NCBI RefSeq assembly: GCF_023061185.1
Contig: NZ_JAKGAK010000002.1
Coordinates: 124,001 to 188,000, forward strand
Length of the DNA: 64,000 nucleotides
Direction: 5' to 3'
Source of the DNA: Chromohalobacter beijerinckii
GTDB taxonomy: Bacteria > Pseudomonadota > Gammaproteobacteria > Pseudomonadales > Halomonadaceae
The notes beneath the pieces were generated by a model. That model worked only from the letters and a program-made list of their open reading frames with translations. It was not told where the DNA came from and searched no databases. Position numbers and translations under genes: made by a program. This document shows positions 55,266 to 64,000 of this stretch, piece after piece; position 1 is the stretch's first letter, and each line of letters starts with the position of its first letter.

Positions 55266-58200
55266 ATGAATATTTCCAACTTCTTCATAAAACGGCCGGT
55301 CTTCGCCACCGTTATTTCGATCATCGTGGCGGTGATCGGGATAATGGCGATGCGCGTCTTGCCCATCGAGCAATATCCCAGCGTCGTACCCCCAACGGTT
55401 TCCGTGCAGGCAACCTATCCCGGTGCCGATGCCGAGACGGTCTCTAAGACCGTGGCGGCTCCGATCGCCGAGGCGATCAACGGGGTCGAGGACATGATCT
55501 ACATGACCTCGACCAGTGCCGATAATGGCTCGATGCGAATGAACGTCTCGTTCGGTATCGGTACTGACGGTGATATCAACACGATCAACGTCAATAACCG
55601 TGTTCAGCAGGCGTTGTCGCAGTTGCCTGAATCGGTGCAATCGCAAGGGGTCACGGTTGAGCTGAGTTCAAGCAGTATCTTGATGTTGGTGGCGTTGACG
55701 TCGCCGACGGATGAATACAACAACATCTACATGCAGAACTACGCCACGCTCAATATCCTCAATGAACTCCGCCAGGTCCCTGGCGTGGGGACGGCCGAGG
55801 TGCTGGGAGGCGGCGAGTTCGCTATGCGTATCTGGCTCAATCCGGATAAATTAGCGCAGTACGACATGACGTCGGCCGAGGTGGCCAGTGCCATCCAGTC
55901 GCAGAACACTGAAATTCCGGCGGGGGCTTTGGCGCAGGCACCGCAAGACGATCCGCGTGCGTATACGTATACCATTACGGCGCCGGGGCGTTTGGCCGAT
56001 GCGGATCAGTTCCGCGATATCATCCTACGCACCAACAATGATGGTTCGGCGCTGCACTTGAGCGATGTGGCGCGTGTCGAACTGGGAGCGTCGTCCTATT
56101 CGGTCAACGCCAACATGAACGGCGCCACCATGACGCCGATCATGATCAATCAGCAGCCCGGCGCCAATGCCCTGGAAACTGCCGAGGCCGTCAAGAGCAA
56201 GATGGACGAGCTATCCGAGCGTTTCCCGCCGGGGCTCGAGTATGACGTGCCTTACGACACTACCTTGTTCATCGATGCCTCGGTGGAGTCGGTCTTCCAT
56301 ACGTTCATCGAGGCGTTGCTGATCGTTGCGGTGATCGTGTTCATCTTTCTGCAGAACTGGCGCACCACGATCATTGCCATGTCGGTGGTGCCGGTATCGG
56401 TGGTGGGTACCTTCGCCGGGCTTTACATGTTCGGCTTCTCGATCAACTTGTTGTCGCTGTTTGCCATGGTGCTGGCGATCGGCATCGTGGTCGATGACGC
56501 GATACTGGTGGTGGAAAACGTCGAGCGATTACTGGAGGAAGATCCCGAGATCCCCATACGCAAGGCGGCCATTACCGCCATGAAAGAAGTGAGCGGCCCC
56601 GTTATCGCGACTTCGTTCATCATGGCGGCGGTGTTTATACCGGTGGCCTTCTTGGGTGGTTTTACCGGCCAGATCTACCAGCAGTTCGCGTTGACCATCG
56701 CGATCTCCGTGGCCATCTCGGCGGTCGTGGCCTTGACCTTTACGCCGGCGATGAGCGCGCTTTTCGTCAAGCACAAGTCAGAAATAGGCGATTCCAAGAT
56801 CGCGCGTGCCGCTTCGACGCCATTCCGTCTGTTCGATCGCTTCTTCGATTGGCTGACACGGGGTTACATGGCAATCGTACGTTTACTGGTCAAGGCTTGG
56901 GTGCTGACGCTGGTATTGGCGGCGCTCATCATCGGTACTTCCTACTGGCTGTACCAGAGCAATCCCTCGACATTGATTCCCGAAACCGACCAGGGGATCG
57001 CTATCGCGAGTATCACCTTGCCGCAAGGCGCATCCGTGGCGCGCACCACGGAGTACATGGACAAGCTGAGCGACAAGATCGAGCAGGACCCGGCGGTGGC
57101 GTATTCTACGGCGGTGGCGGGCTACGACATGCTGTCCAGCGCGGTCAATACGGCCAAGGGCGTGATGTTCATCACCATGAAGCCGTGGGGTGATCGTGAG
57201 GAGTCCGTCGAGGACATGATCGCCAAGATCAATCGCATTGGGGCTGGTCTGGAGGGCGGTACGACCATGGCCTTCAACATGCCGCCGATCATCGGGCTTT
57301 CCACCACGGGGGGCTTCACCGGTTATCTGCAGTCCTATGGCGGGGCTGACTCTCAGGAGTTGATGCAGGCTTCCGGTAAAATAATGCAAGCCGCCAACAA
57401 GCGTCCGGAGCTGGCCCAGGTGTTCACCACCTTCGATGCCTCGGTGCCATCGTATCGGGCGCGTATAGACCAGGAAAAAGCCCTGAGTTACGGGGTGTCG
57501 ATCGATGATCTCAATACGACGCTTTCGAATACGCTAGGCAGCGGTTTCGTGAACTATTTCACGTATCAGAACCGCAATTTCCAGGTCTACATGCAGAACG
57601 AGGACACGTTCCGGCAAACACCCGATGACTTGAACAAGATCTTCGTGCGTGGCGGCGATGGCGAGCGGATCCCGATTTCCGAGTTCGTGAAGCTCGAACG
57701 TCAGTCGGCACCCTCTGTGGTATCGCGCTTCGGGGTCTATCCGTCGGCGCAGTTCCAGGGTGGCCCTGCGCCGGGCTATAGCTCGGGCCAGGCGATCGCC
57801 GCGATGCAAGAGGTGGTTCAGCAAGAACTCGGCAACGAGTGGGGCATGGGCTGGACAGGCACGTCCTTCCAAGAGGCCAATGCCGGCAATGCCGCAATTA
57901 TTGCCATTACCTTCGGCATTCTGATGGTCTTCTTGATCCTGGCGGCGCAGTACGAAAGCTGGGCGTTGCCGCTGGCGGTTATCACGGCGGTACCCTTTGC
58001 CTTTATCGGGTCCATCGGCGGGATCGTGCTGCGTGGATTGGATACCAGTGTCTATGTCCAGGTGGGCATGCTGGTGGTGGTCGGGTTGGCGGCCAAAAAT
58101 GCCATCCTGATCGTCGAGTTCGCCGAGTTGCAACGGCGCGAACTCGGCAAGTCGATCCGTGAGGCCGCATTGACCGCTTCTGAGCTGCGTTTCCGGCCGA

Positions 58201-58469
58201 TCGTGATGACCTCGCTGGCGTTCATCTTCGGGACCTTGCCGCTGGCCATCGCGAGTGGTGCCAATGACACCAACAGCCATCATATCGGCACCACGGTGGC
58301 GATGGGGATGGTCTCGGTGGCCGTGTTGGCAAGCTTCTTCGTGCCAGCCTTCTACGCCATGATCGCCAACGCGCAGGTATGGCTGCAGAAGAAACGTGGC
58401 GTATCCTCTCATCACGAAGATGACGACGAGTCGTCGGCAACGTCCGGGCCGCCGGCAAACAGCCACTGA
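55266..58469 (+). CDS. acrB: RND multidrug efflux transporter
   Basis: A 1067-residue HAE-1 family pump. N-terminal FFIKRPVFATVISI, TM4 with the proton-relay pair GIVVDDAILVVENVE, the large periplasmic loops, and the C-terminal TM10 GLAAKNAILIVEFAE are all present. Length is close to E. coli AcrB (1049). No tolC-type gene is in the operon, so the outer-membrane partner must be encoded elsewhere. A good terminator follows. Confidence 0.96.
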   Translation: MNISNFFIKRPVFATVISIIVAVIGIMAMRVLPIEQYPSVVPPTVSVQATYPGADAETVSKTVAAPIAEAINGVEDMIYMTSTSADNGSMRMNVSFGIGTDGDINTINVNNRVQQALSQLPESVQSQGVTVELSSSSILMLVALTSPTDEYNNIYMQNYATLNILNELRQVPGVGTAEVLGGGEFAMRIWLNPDKLAQYDMTSAEVASAIQSQNTEIPAGALAQAPQDDPRAYTYTITAPGRLADADQFRDIILRTNNDGSALHLSDVARVELGASSYSVNANMNGATMTPIMINQQPGANALETAEAVKSKMDELSERFPPGLEYDVPYDTTLFIDASVESVFHTFIEALLIVAVIVFIFLQNWRTTIIAMSVVPVSVVGTFAGLYMFGFSINLLSLFAMVLAIGIVVDDAILVVENVERLLEEDPEIPIRKAAITAMKEVSGPVIATSFIMAAVFIPVAFLGGFTGQIYQQFALTIAISVAISAVVALTFTPAMSALFVKHKSEIGDSKIARAASTPFRLFDRFFDWLTRGYMAIVRLLVKAWVLTLVLAALIIGTSYWLYQSNPSTLIPETDQGIAIASITLPQGASVARTTEYMDKLSDKIEQDPAVAYSTAVAGYDMLSSAVNTAKGVMFITMKPWGDREESVEDMIAKINRIGAGLEGGTTMAFNMPPIIGLSTTGGFTGYLQSYGGADSQELMQASGKIMQAANKRPELAQVFTTFDASVPSYRARIDQEKALSYGVSIDDLNTTLSNTLGSGFVNYFTYQNRNFQVYMQNEDTFRQTPDDLNKIFVRGGDGERIPISEFVKLERQSAPSVVSRFGVYPSAQFQGGPAPGYSSGQAIAAMQEVVQQELGNEWGMGWTGTSFQEANAGNAAIIAITFGILMVFLILAAQYESWALPLAVITAVPFAFIGSIGGIVLRGLDTSVYVQVGMLVVVGLAAKNAILIVEFAELQRRELGKSIREAALTASELRFRPIVMTSLAFIFGTLPLAIASGANDTNSHHIGTTVAMGMVSVAVLASFFVPAFYAMIANAQVWLQKKRGVSSHHEDDDESSATSGPPANSH

Positions 58470-58490
58470 TTTTCGATTGAATCGACTATG

Positions 58491-58517
58491 GCCAGGGCCT
58501 CGCGCCCTGGCTTTTTT
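58491..58517 (+). terminator. Rho-independent terminator after acrB
   Basis: GCCAGGGC, a 5-base loop, GCCCTGGC and six T. It starts 22 bases after the acrB stop. Confidence 0.9.
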
Positions 58518-58610
58518 ATGTGTGCGTGCATGGTGCAGACGTGCCGGCCGGTTGGTTGCGACGCTCGGCTAGGGCACTCTGTCATGATGGGAAGACGAGG
58601 TGAGGTGAGC

Positions 58611-60878
58611 ATGATCAAGGGCGTGGCGCATTGGTACCGAGGAATCCTCCTCTTGTGTGCATTACTAGTTTTTTCCGGCAGTGCGTGGGGCCAGAGTGCA
58701 TCCCCGCTGGCGGCTCTGTCCGGGGGCAGTAACGGGCAGGCATCACAAGATGAGGTGCCATCGAACGAGCAGGCGCGTGCCTCGTTAGATAGCGTCATCT
58801 CGATGCTCGAGGATCAGGAGCGTCGAGACGCCTTGCTCACACAGTTGCGCGAGTTGCGAGCCTCGCTGGAGGGCGCCGATGCTGACGCCGAGCCAGAGTC
58901 GCCGCGAGGGCTATTGGGGGCCATTGCGGACTCGCTGACCTCATTGAGCGATTCCGGCGAGGTCGTGACCCCGTTCGAGTATTGGCAACGCCTGGGCGAA
59001 CGGGCGGGGAGCACTCTGACGCAGCGCGTCGCGTCGCTGGAGTCGTTGCTGCATCTCGTCGGCGATTTCGTCTGGGTGCTGGGATTGTGGGGCGGTAGCG
59101 CGGCGCTGATGGTGTTCGGGGGGCGCAGCTTGGCCAAACGTATGGATATGCAGCTCACGCTCAGCGCCGAGCCGAGCACCTGGATGCTGATACGCCATAT
59201 GCTGCGGCGCTTGCTACCCTGGGGCCTCGCCTTCGGCCTTACTCTGGGTGTCGTGCACGGCATGACGTCCACACTGGGGATGACGCTGGCGATGGTGATC
59301 GCTTACATTACCTTGTGCGGGATTCTGTTCACCGCCGTGTGTGAAGTCGTCTTCTCGCTATTCGCTAACGGCCATCGTCGTGTTGCTTTGCGTATTCTGC
59401 ATCGTCGGGCCGCTCGCTGGCTTTTCATAATTGGCGCGCTGGTCGCCTTGGGCGATGCCTCGAATGCCTCGGAACTGCGCTCGGACTTGGGAGCGTCGTT
59501 AGCGGAAATGGTCTCGATGCTCTCCAATGTCACCGCCGCCTTGTTGACGGGGGCGTTTACGATCCGCTTCAAGCGCCCGATCAAGCATCTGATCCGTAAT
59601 CGGCCCTATCGCTACAGGCGCGATAAGCGTGCCAGCAGTGAATTGATCCAGGTGATCGGGTCATTGTGGCATGTGCCGATTCTGCTCATGGTCGTGGTTT
59701 CGCTGGTTGCGATCCTGACATCGGAGGGCGATTCGCGCAGCGCCTTCGCCAAGGCCATCGTGACCGCCGGATTACTGGTAGTGACCCTCATCATCAATGG
59801 CCTGATTCATCGCCATGCCGAGCAGCCTTCCAAACTGCGTCGTCAGTCACAGTATCGGCGGCGTCTGCTGCGCTTCGGTTATACTCTGGCGCACTTGGTC
59901 AGCTGGTTGGTCTTCGCCGAGTTAGCGATGCGTGTCTGGGGCTTGTCGTTGTTGGCCTTTGGTGGAGACGAGGGCATCAGCCAGCGTATTGGACAATCGC
60001 TGATCAGTATCGGCATGACACTGTTGCTGGCATGGCTGGTCTGGATTCTTGCCGATACCGCGATCGAGCGGGCGTTGCTCTCCTCCAAACGCGCTCGCAG
60101 CGGGCGCGCGCAGAGCACGCGGGCGCAAACCATCACGCCGTTGATTCGCAATGTGGTCTTCGCCACCATCGTGATTATCGCGGTCATCGTGGCGCTGGCC
60201 AATCTGGGGGTCAACGTCACGCCGCTGCTGGCCGGTGCCGGGGTCATCGGTCTGGCAGTGGGCTTCGGCGCTCAGACGCTGGTCCAGGACTTGATCACGG
60301 GGCTTTTCATCCTGATCGAGGATTCGCTGGCCATCGACGATTTCGTCGACCTGAGCGGACACATGGGAACGGTCGAGGGATTGAGTCTGCGCACCGTGCG
60401 TTTGCGTGACCTGGATGGCATCGTGCATACAATTCCCTTTAGCCAGATCAAGGGAATCCAGAATTTTTCACGGGAATTCGGCATCGCCCTGATGCGTGTC
60501 CGCGTGGCGCATCATATGAAGATCGACGAAGCGATCGCTATCGTGCGTGAAGTGGCCGAAGAGTTGCGCCGCGATCCGATGATGCGGCATTACATCTGGT
60601 CGCCCCTGGAGCTCCAGGGGGTGGAAAGTTTCGATGCCGGCGCGGCGATTTTGCGTATGCGCATGCGCACGGCGCCGATCATGCAGTGGGACGTGGCGCG
60701 GGCTTTCAATCTGCGGCTCAAGCGACGTTTCGATGAACTGGGCATGGAACTCGCCATGCCGCGTATGAGCGTGAGTCTCGAGCAGTCATCGGTCGAGGCT
60801 GAGAACCTGCCGACTGCGACTGAGCATGCCACGACGGCCAGTGGCGATGTCAGCGATGCGCCATCCGACACCAGTTGA
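58611..60878 (+). CDS. MscS-family mechanosensitive channel (YbiO-like)
   Basis: A 755-residue membrane protein. A signal peptide ends near SAWGQ (about residue 28) and is followed by a periplasmic, charged region (to about 150), then about ten hydrophobic segments. The pore-lining MscS helix is at about 540-570 (LANLGVNVTPLLAGAGVIGLAVGFGAQTL region), followed by the beta domain (EDSLAIDDFVDLSG) and the C-terminal cytoplasmic part. Size and layout match E. coli YbiO. Such channels release solutes on osmotic downshift. I start at 58611 (GAGGTGAGC upstream); the longer frame runs over the acrB terminator. Confidence 0.9.
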   Translation: MIKGVAHWYRGILLLCALLVFSGSAWGQSASPLAALSGGSNGQASQDEVPSNEQARASLDSVISMLEDQERRDALLTQLRELRASLEGADADAEPESPRGLLGAIADSLTSLSDSGEVVTPFEYWQRLGERAGSTLTQRVASLESLLHLVGDFVWVLGLWGGSAALMVFGGRSLAKRMDMQLTLSAEPSTWMLIRHMLRRLLPWGLAFGLTLGVVHGMTSTLGMTLAMVIAYITLCGILFTAVCEVVFSLFANGHRRVALRILHRRAARWLFIIGALVALGDASNASELRSDLGASLAEMVSMLSNVTAALLTGAFTIRFKRPIKHLIRNRPYRYRRDKRASSELIQVIGSLWHVPILLMVVVSLVAILTSEGDSRSAFAKAIVTAGLLVVTLIINGLIHRHAEQPSKLRRQSQYRRRLLRFGYTLAHLVSWLVFAELAMRVWGLSLLAFGGDEGISQRIGQSLISIGMTLLLAWLVWILADTAIERALLSSKRARSGRAQSTRAQTITPLIRNVVFATIVIIAVIVALANLGVNVTPLLAGAGVIGLAVGFGAQTLVQDLITGLFILIEDSLAIDDFVDLSGHMGTVEGLSLRTVRLRDLDGIVHTIPFSQIKGIQNFSREFGIALMRVRVAHHMKIDEAIAIVREVAEELRRDPMMRHYIWSPLELQGVESFDAGAAILRMRMRTAPIMQWDVARAFNLRLKRRFDELGMELAMPRMSVSLEQSSVEAENLPTATEHATTASGDVSDAPSDTS

Positions 60879-61033
60879 TCGCGACTGCGAAGGTGGTTAT
60901 CTAGAAAAAAGGGGATGACGCATGTCATGGCGCCGCCGCTAAAGGTATGCAGCAAGCGGCCGATGCTCATAGGATGCTCGCACGCCACGCGGCGATCACC
61001 TATAACGAACAATCCAAAAAGCCAGGAGCTGGC

Positions 61034-62044
61034 ATGGCATCATCGCGTTTTACGCCTTTCGAGCGCTTATTGCTCAGCAGCCGTAACGAGGCCGATACGG
61101 CTGCGTTGTTGTTATTGGCGTGGCTGGCGATGAGCGATGGACAGGGTACCTTGAGCGACCGCAAACGTACCTTGCTCGACGAGCTCACCGGGGACTTTCG
61201 CCACGATCATGGCTATCAATTGATCGTCGACCTGGCGAGTGCGCCGGATTTCGTGGCCTTGCAGCTCGCGGCGGAAGTGTTGCAGCGCTATTATCGGGGG
61301 CCGCGCCGGGAAACCTTTCTCCGCCAGGCGATTCATGTGGCAACTCACGAAGGGGCATTGGCGGCCGGCCAGCATCATGTGCTGCGTTTTCTGGCCGACC
61401 TGTTGGGCGTAGCACCTGAGACGTTCGAGATCTTGTTCCGAGATGTTGCCGGTTACCCGCTGGCGGTGCCCGAGGACCCTAGTGCCGCGCATTACTGGCG
61501 GTCACGCGAGAGTTCCGACCATCGGTATTCCTCTCAGCAAGGCCACCACGGTGCGCATGGTGAAAGTTCTCGGGAGCGTACGGGTGGGGAGCAAGACAAC
61601 GCGCAAGGTCCGCGAGAGCGTCATCGGCGGGAGCGGCGCGATCGCCAGCGAGAGCATGCCAAGGACAGGCATGACGAAACCTGGCGGCGTGGCTGGCGTT
61701 GGCGGCGCGAGGAAGCCGGGCAGCGTGAGCAGGCTCATGGCGGCCAGCATTCGGACGAGGGCAAGCGGCATCGCGAGGGTTTCTCCAACGAAGGTTTTTC
61801 CCACGGCGGTGCGTACGCCAATGGACCTGATACGGGTAATGAAAAGGCCCGGCGGGCATTGGCCGTGTTGGGTTTGATGGAAAACGCACAGAAGAGCGAG
61901 ATTAAGCGCGCCTATCGACGTCTGGCCCAAAAATACCATCCCGATCGCTATCATGCGCAAAGTCAGGAGGCGATGGTTACGGCGTCGCTGCGCTTTCAAC
62001 GAATTAAGAATGCCTATGATTATTTGATGCGCCAACATGCGTGA
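61034..62044 (+). CDS. TerB-like/J-domain co-chaperone (DjlA-like, soluble)
   Basis: A 336-residue protein. Residues about 1-140 are a helical TerB-like domain (LLLLAWLAMSDGQGTLSDRKRTLLDEL). Residues about 153-270 are an Arg/His/Glu/Gly-rich linker of low complexity. Residues about 273-334 are a J-domain with an intact HPD (302-304), so it should stimulate DnaK. E. coli DjlA has a membrane anchor at its N-terminus; none is seen here. The ATG at 61034 has AGGAG seven bases before it. It overlaps the next gene by 8 bases. Confidence 0.82.
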   Translation: MASSRFTPFERLLLSSRNEADTAALLLLAWLAMSDGQGTLSDRKRTLLDELTGDFRHDHGYQLIVDLASAPDFVALQLAAEVLQRYYRGPRRETFLRQAIHVATHEGALAAGQHHVLRFLADLLGVAPETFEILFRDVAGYPLAVPEDPSAAHYWRSRESSDHRYSSQQGHHGAHGESSRERTGGEQDNAQGPRERHRRERRDRQREHAKDRHDETWRRGWRWRREEAGQREQAHGGQHSDEGKRHREGFSNEGFSHGGAYANGPDTGNEKARRALAVLGLMENAQKSEIKRAYRRLAQKYHPDRYHAQSQEAMVTASLRFQRIKNAYDYLMRQHA

Positions 62045-62459
62045 TCTTTATCGACGATTGGACATACACGTGTCGGCAAGCGACGCGGACATCGTACGGG
62101 CCATTGCGCGTTGCGAGAACCAGGCCGTCAAGGTGGCCGCGGAAAACGTCCTGCGCGTCGAATCGCGCAAGCGTGAATATGACCAACTCTATGGCACCTT
62201 GACGGGCATCGGGCTGCTGCGTGCGCGCATGGGACTGAGTCATGCACCGTATTGGAAAGGCAGCGTGGCCAACGACTTCTCGATCAGCGCCGATGGCGAG
62301 TATGCCCGCTACGCGGAGCTAAAGGCCAAGGTGGGCCGTGCCGTACGCGTCCACGACACTTGGCAGCAAGTGCGCAGGGTGGTGCTATGGGGCGGCGGTG
62401 TTTCGCTGGCCACGGGCGCCGGCGTGGCGTTGCTGGTGTTTGCGCCGGATCTTTTCTGA
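62037..62459 (+). CDS. J-domain-like membrane protein lacking HPD
   Basis: A 140-residue protein whose first 55 residues recall a J-domain (DLYRRLDIHVSASDADIVRAI ... RKREYDQLYG) but have no HPD tripeptide. A single hydrophobic segment closes it (about 112-136). Its ATG is inside the end of the J-domain gene, an 8-base overlap. An attractive but unproven idea is that it anchors its soluble partner at the membrane. No ready family name comes to mind. Confidence 0.7.
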   Translation: MRDLYRRLDIHVSASDADIVRAIARCENQAVKVAAENVLRVESRKREYDQLYGTLTGIGLLRARMGLSHAPYWKGSVANDFSISADGEYARYAELKAKVGRAVRVHDTWQQVRRVVLWGGGVSLATGAGVALLVFAPDLF

Positions 62460-62997
62460 TCCCATGCCATGGCGTCGTTGAGGGACCTTGCGCTACCCCC
62501 TACAATCGTATGAGCGCTTGCTCAGTCAAGAGACTCAGGGTGCGACACGGGTGCGGCAATTGGTCGCTTCTGTTTCGCCTGATTTTGCTGCAGAATGCCG
62601 CCCCGTAGGCTCTTCCTGCTTGTTGCCTGCATTCGAGCGAATAGCGATGCTTTAGCAGGCAGGCGAGGAGTGAGATGGCGTAAGCGATGCGTGCTCGTTT
62701 ATGGCGGAGACATTCACCATTGTCTAGCATGCGCGGTACGCCCAACCTTCAGAGCGCATCACACTCGTGTCATTGGCAGCCGGGAAACCGGTGGCCGGTC
62801 GGGATGTATGCCATGGGGCGTTTCTAAGTGGTCAGCAATGCATGAGCCGACCATTTGGAAACGCTCCAAGTCGCTGACGTTCCGTTGGTGAATGTGCTAC
62901 GGCATTTTGACCGCCGGGCCTAACGGGTCGCTAGCGGAGGAAAGCATTCAATGAGCAAGCGCTGCAACGTCTTCCCATGCTTGAGTGAGGCCATGCA
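62460..62997. other. 538-base region with no convincing gene
   Basis: The longest frames here (for example 62595-62891) have unusual composition and no ribosome site. The one clear element is the long inverted repeat at 62818-62864. The cyoA promoter is probably here too, but I cannot point to it. Confidence 0.5.
62818..62864. repeat. 16-base inverted repeat upstream of cyoA
   Basis: GCGTTTCTAAGTGGTC (62818-62833) and GACCATTTGGAAACGC (62849-62864) can form 16 consecutive pairs, 14 Watson-Crick and 2 G-U, around a 15-base loop. There is no T-run, so it does not look like a terminator. It may be an mRNA structure in the cyo leader or a repeat of another kind. Confidence 0.6.
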
Positions 62998-63906
62998 ATG
63001 AGAATGAAGAAGAACCTGGGATGGCTCGGTATCCTGCCCTTGATCGCAGTGCTGCTTAGTGGCTGCGACTGGGCGCTCGTGGATCCCAAAGGTCAGATCG
63101 GGATAGAACAGAAATCACTGATTATTACCGCCTTCTGGCTGATGATGATCGTGGTGATCCCCGTTATCGTCATGACGGTGGTTTTTGCTTGGAAATATCG
63201 GCATAGCAACCATGCCGCCAAGTACATGCCGGACTGGGCGCACTCCAACAAGATCGAAGCCGTCGTGTGGCTCATCCCCTGCATCATCATCCTGTTTCTG
63301 GGGATCATTACCTGGAAAACGTCGCACTCGCTGGATCCGCACAAGCCGATCGAATCCGACGTCGAGACCATGGAAGTACAGGTCGTCGCTTTGGACTGGA
63401 AGTGGCTGTTCATCTATCCCGAGCAAGGCATCGCAACGGTCAACGAAGTAGCCATGCCCGTCGATGTTCCGGTTCACTTCAGCGTGACATCGGCCTCGGT
63501 GATGAACTCGTTCTTCATCCCCACCTTGGGTAGCCAGATCTACGCTATGGCCGGCATGGATAACGACGTGTACCTGGTGGCGAACGAGGCGGGCGTCTAC
63601 GACGGCAAGTCCTCCAACTACAGTGGCAAGGGTTTCTCGGAGATGACCTTCGATGCGCATGCCATGTCGCAGGATGATTTCGATGCCTGGGTCGACAAGG
63701 TGGGTCAGTCGTCCGAAACGCTCTCGTATGAAGGGAGCTACCAAGAGTTGGCGGAACCGTCCACGGACCATCCTGTGGAGTATTTCTCCGACGTAACGTC
63801 AGACCTGTACCGCGACATCGTCGAGGGTTTCCATGGTGGCAACGGTGAAAGTGGACACGATGGCGGCCATGGCGAGACGTCCATGAGCGCAGAGGCAGCG
63901 GAGTAA
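62998..63906 (+). CDS. cyoA: Cytochrome bo3 quinol oxidase subunit II
   Basis: Subunit II of the terminal ubiquinol oxidase. The 302-residue lipoprotein has lipobox LLSGC at about residue 23, two transmembrane helices (about 40-65 and 88-107) and a periplasmic cupredoxin-like domain without the CuA cysteines ([38 protein letters not shown]), as in CyoA. The C-terminus is rich in Gly and His. cyoB begins 4 bases later. Confidence 0.95.
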   Translation: MRMKKNLGWLGILPLIAVLLSGCDWALVDPKGQIGIEQKSLIITAFWLMMIVVIPVIVMTVVFAWKYRHSNHAAKYMPDWAHSNKIEAVVWLIPCIIILFLGIITWKTSHSLDPHKPIESDVETMEVQVVALDWKWLFIYPEQGIATVNEVAMPVDVPVHFSVTSASVMNSFFIPTLGSQIYAMAGMDNDVYLVANEAGVYDGKSSNYSGKGFSEMTFDAHAMSQDDFDAWVDKVGQSSETLSYEGSYQELAEPSTDHPVEYFSDVTSDLYRDIVEGFHGGNGESGHDGGHGETSMSAEAAE

Positions 63907-63910
63907 CATT

Positions 63911-64000
63911 ATGTTCGGAAAACTTGGACTTGACGATATTCCCTATCATGAGCCAATTCTGGTCGTGACGGCTATTGTCATGATGCTGGGTGGCTTAGCC
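63911..64000 (+). CDS. cyoB: Cytochrome bo3 quinol oxidase subunit I (3' cut by window)
   Basis: Only the first 30 codons are in view. The start [16 protein letters not shown] matches the beginning of E. coli CyoB, and it follows cyoA directly, so the assignment to the heme-copper catalytic subunit is secure despite the truncation. Confidence 0.9.
   Translation, partial: MFGKLGLDDIPYHEPILVVTAIVMMLGGLA

Noticed and set aside
58488-58610. Longer start for the MscS-family gene
   Set aside because: It would run through the acrB terminator and hide the signal peptide.
62595-62891. 98-codon frame before cyoA
   Set aside because: No ribosome site, no family and unusual composition; it runs through the inverted repeat.
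1-64000. Mobile elements, CRISPR arrays, tRNA or rRNA genes
   Set aside because: I read for transposases, integrases, direct repeats with spacers and cloverleaf-like sequences and found none that I could support.

Overview
The window is GC-rich, densely coded gammaproteobacterial core chromosome. Several gene neighbourhoods match those known from Pseudomonas: divergent amgK-murU and lptD-surA-pdxA-rsmA-apaG-apaH-glpE-cca, and HIT-coq7-speD-osmC. Together with a multisubunit Na+/H+ (Mrp/Pha) antiporter, an Entner-Doudoroff sugar operon, a gluconate uptake locus and a bo3-type quinol oxidase operon, this points to a halophilic or halotolerant Halomonadaceae member (Halomonas/Chromohalobacter type). 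That assignment is inference from gene content and protein resemblance; there is no rRNA in the window to confirm it. I see no tRNA, rRNA, CRISPR array, transposase, prophage or other mobile element.

Layout. 1-1.7 kb: 3' end of an EAL-CBS-GGDEF protein and a small conserved protein. 2-3 kb: hemH. 3.1-9.2 kb: reverse-strand Pha antiporter operon with a fused phaAB gene and a possible small upstream ORF. 9.5-13.6 kb: mltB, a soluble double-PAS chemotaxis transducer, rsmE and phaR. 13.7-17.3 kb: purD, prkB, a HIT protein and coq7. 17.5-18.9 kb: speD and an OsmC/YhfA protein, with a possible 63-residue ORF overlapping both. 19-29.4 kb: envelope biogenesis and housekeeping: amgK-murU (peptidoglycan recycling) diverging from the eight-gene lptD-to-cca cluster. 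29.5-32.6 kb: gluconate permease, gluconokinase and the GntR repressor with palindromic operators. 32.7-35.1 kb: a LysO-type exporter, a DUF3108 protein and a DJ-1/PfpI protein. 35.1-43.7 kb: sugar catabolism, edd-glk-mutarotase-aldo/keto reductase-pgi-fructokinase on the reverse strand, divergent from gap. 44-49.5 kb: a diguanylate cyclase, a dienelactone hydrolase-like protein, pncB, a DUF4190 protein and a FemAB/GNAT-like protein. 49.5-53.2 kb: a Kef-type K+/H+ antiporter, a fructosamine-kinase-like protein and an alpha/beta hydrolase. 53.2-60.9 kb: an AcrR-type repressor divergent from acrAB, then a large MscS-family channel. 61-62.5 kb: a TerB/J-domain protein overlapping a J-domain-like membrane protein. 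63-64 kb: cyoA and the start of cyoB.

How it fits together. Gluconate entering through GntT and GntK becomes 6-phosphogluconate, the substrate of Edd. Glk, fructokinase and Pgi bring glucose and fructose to the same node, and Gap takes the glyceraldehyde-3-phosphate onward. The Pha antiporter, Kef system and MscS channel suit life at varying salinity. Most of the window is ordinary core genome. The observations most worth a second look are the inverted-repeat structure upstream of cyoA, the overlapping ORF between the osmC-like gene and speD, the J-domain pair, the shortened cca, the GntR operator set, and the edd/gap regulatory region.
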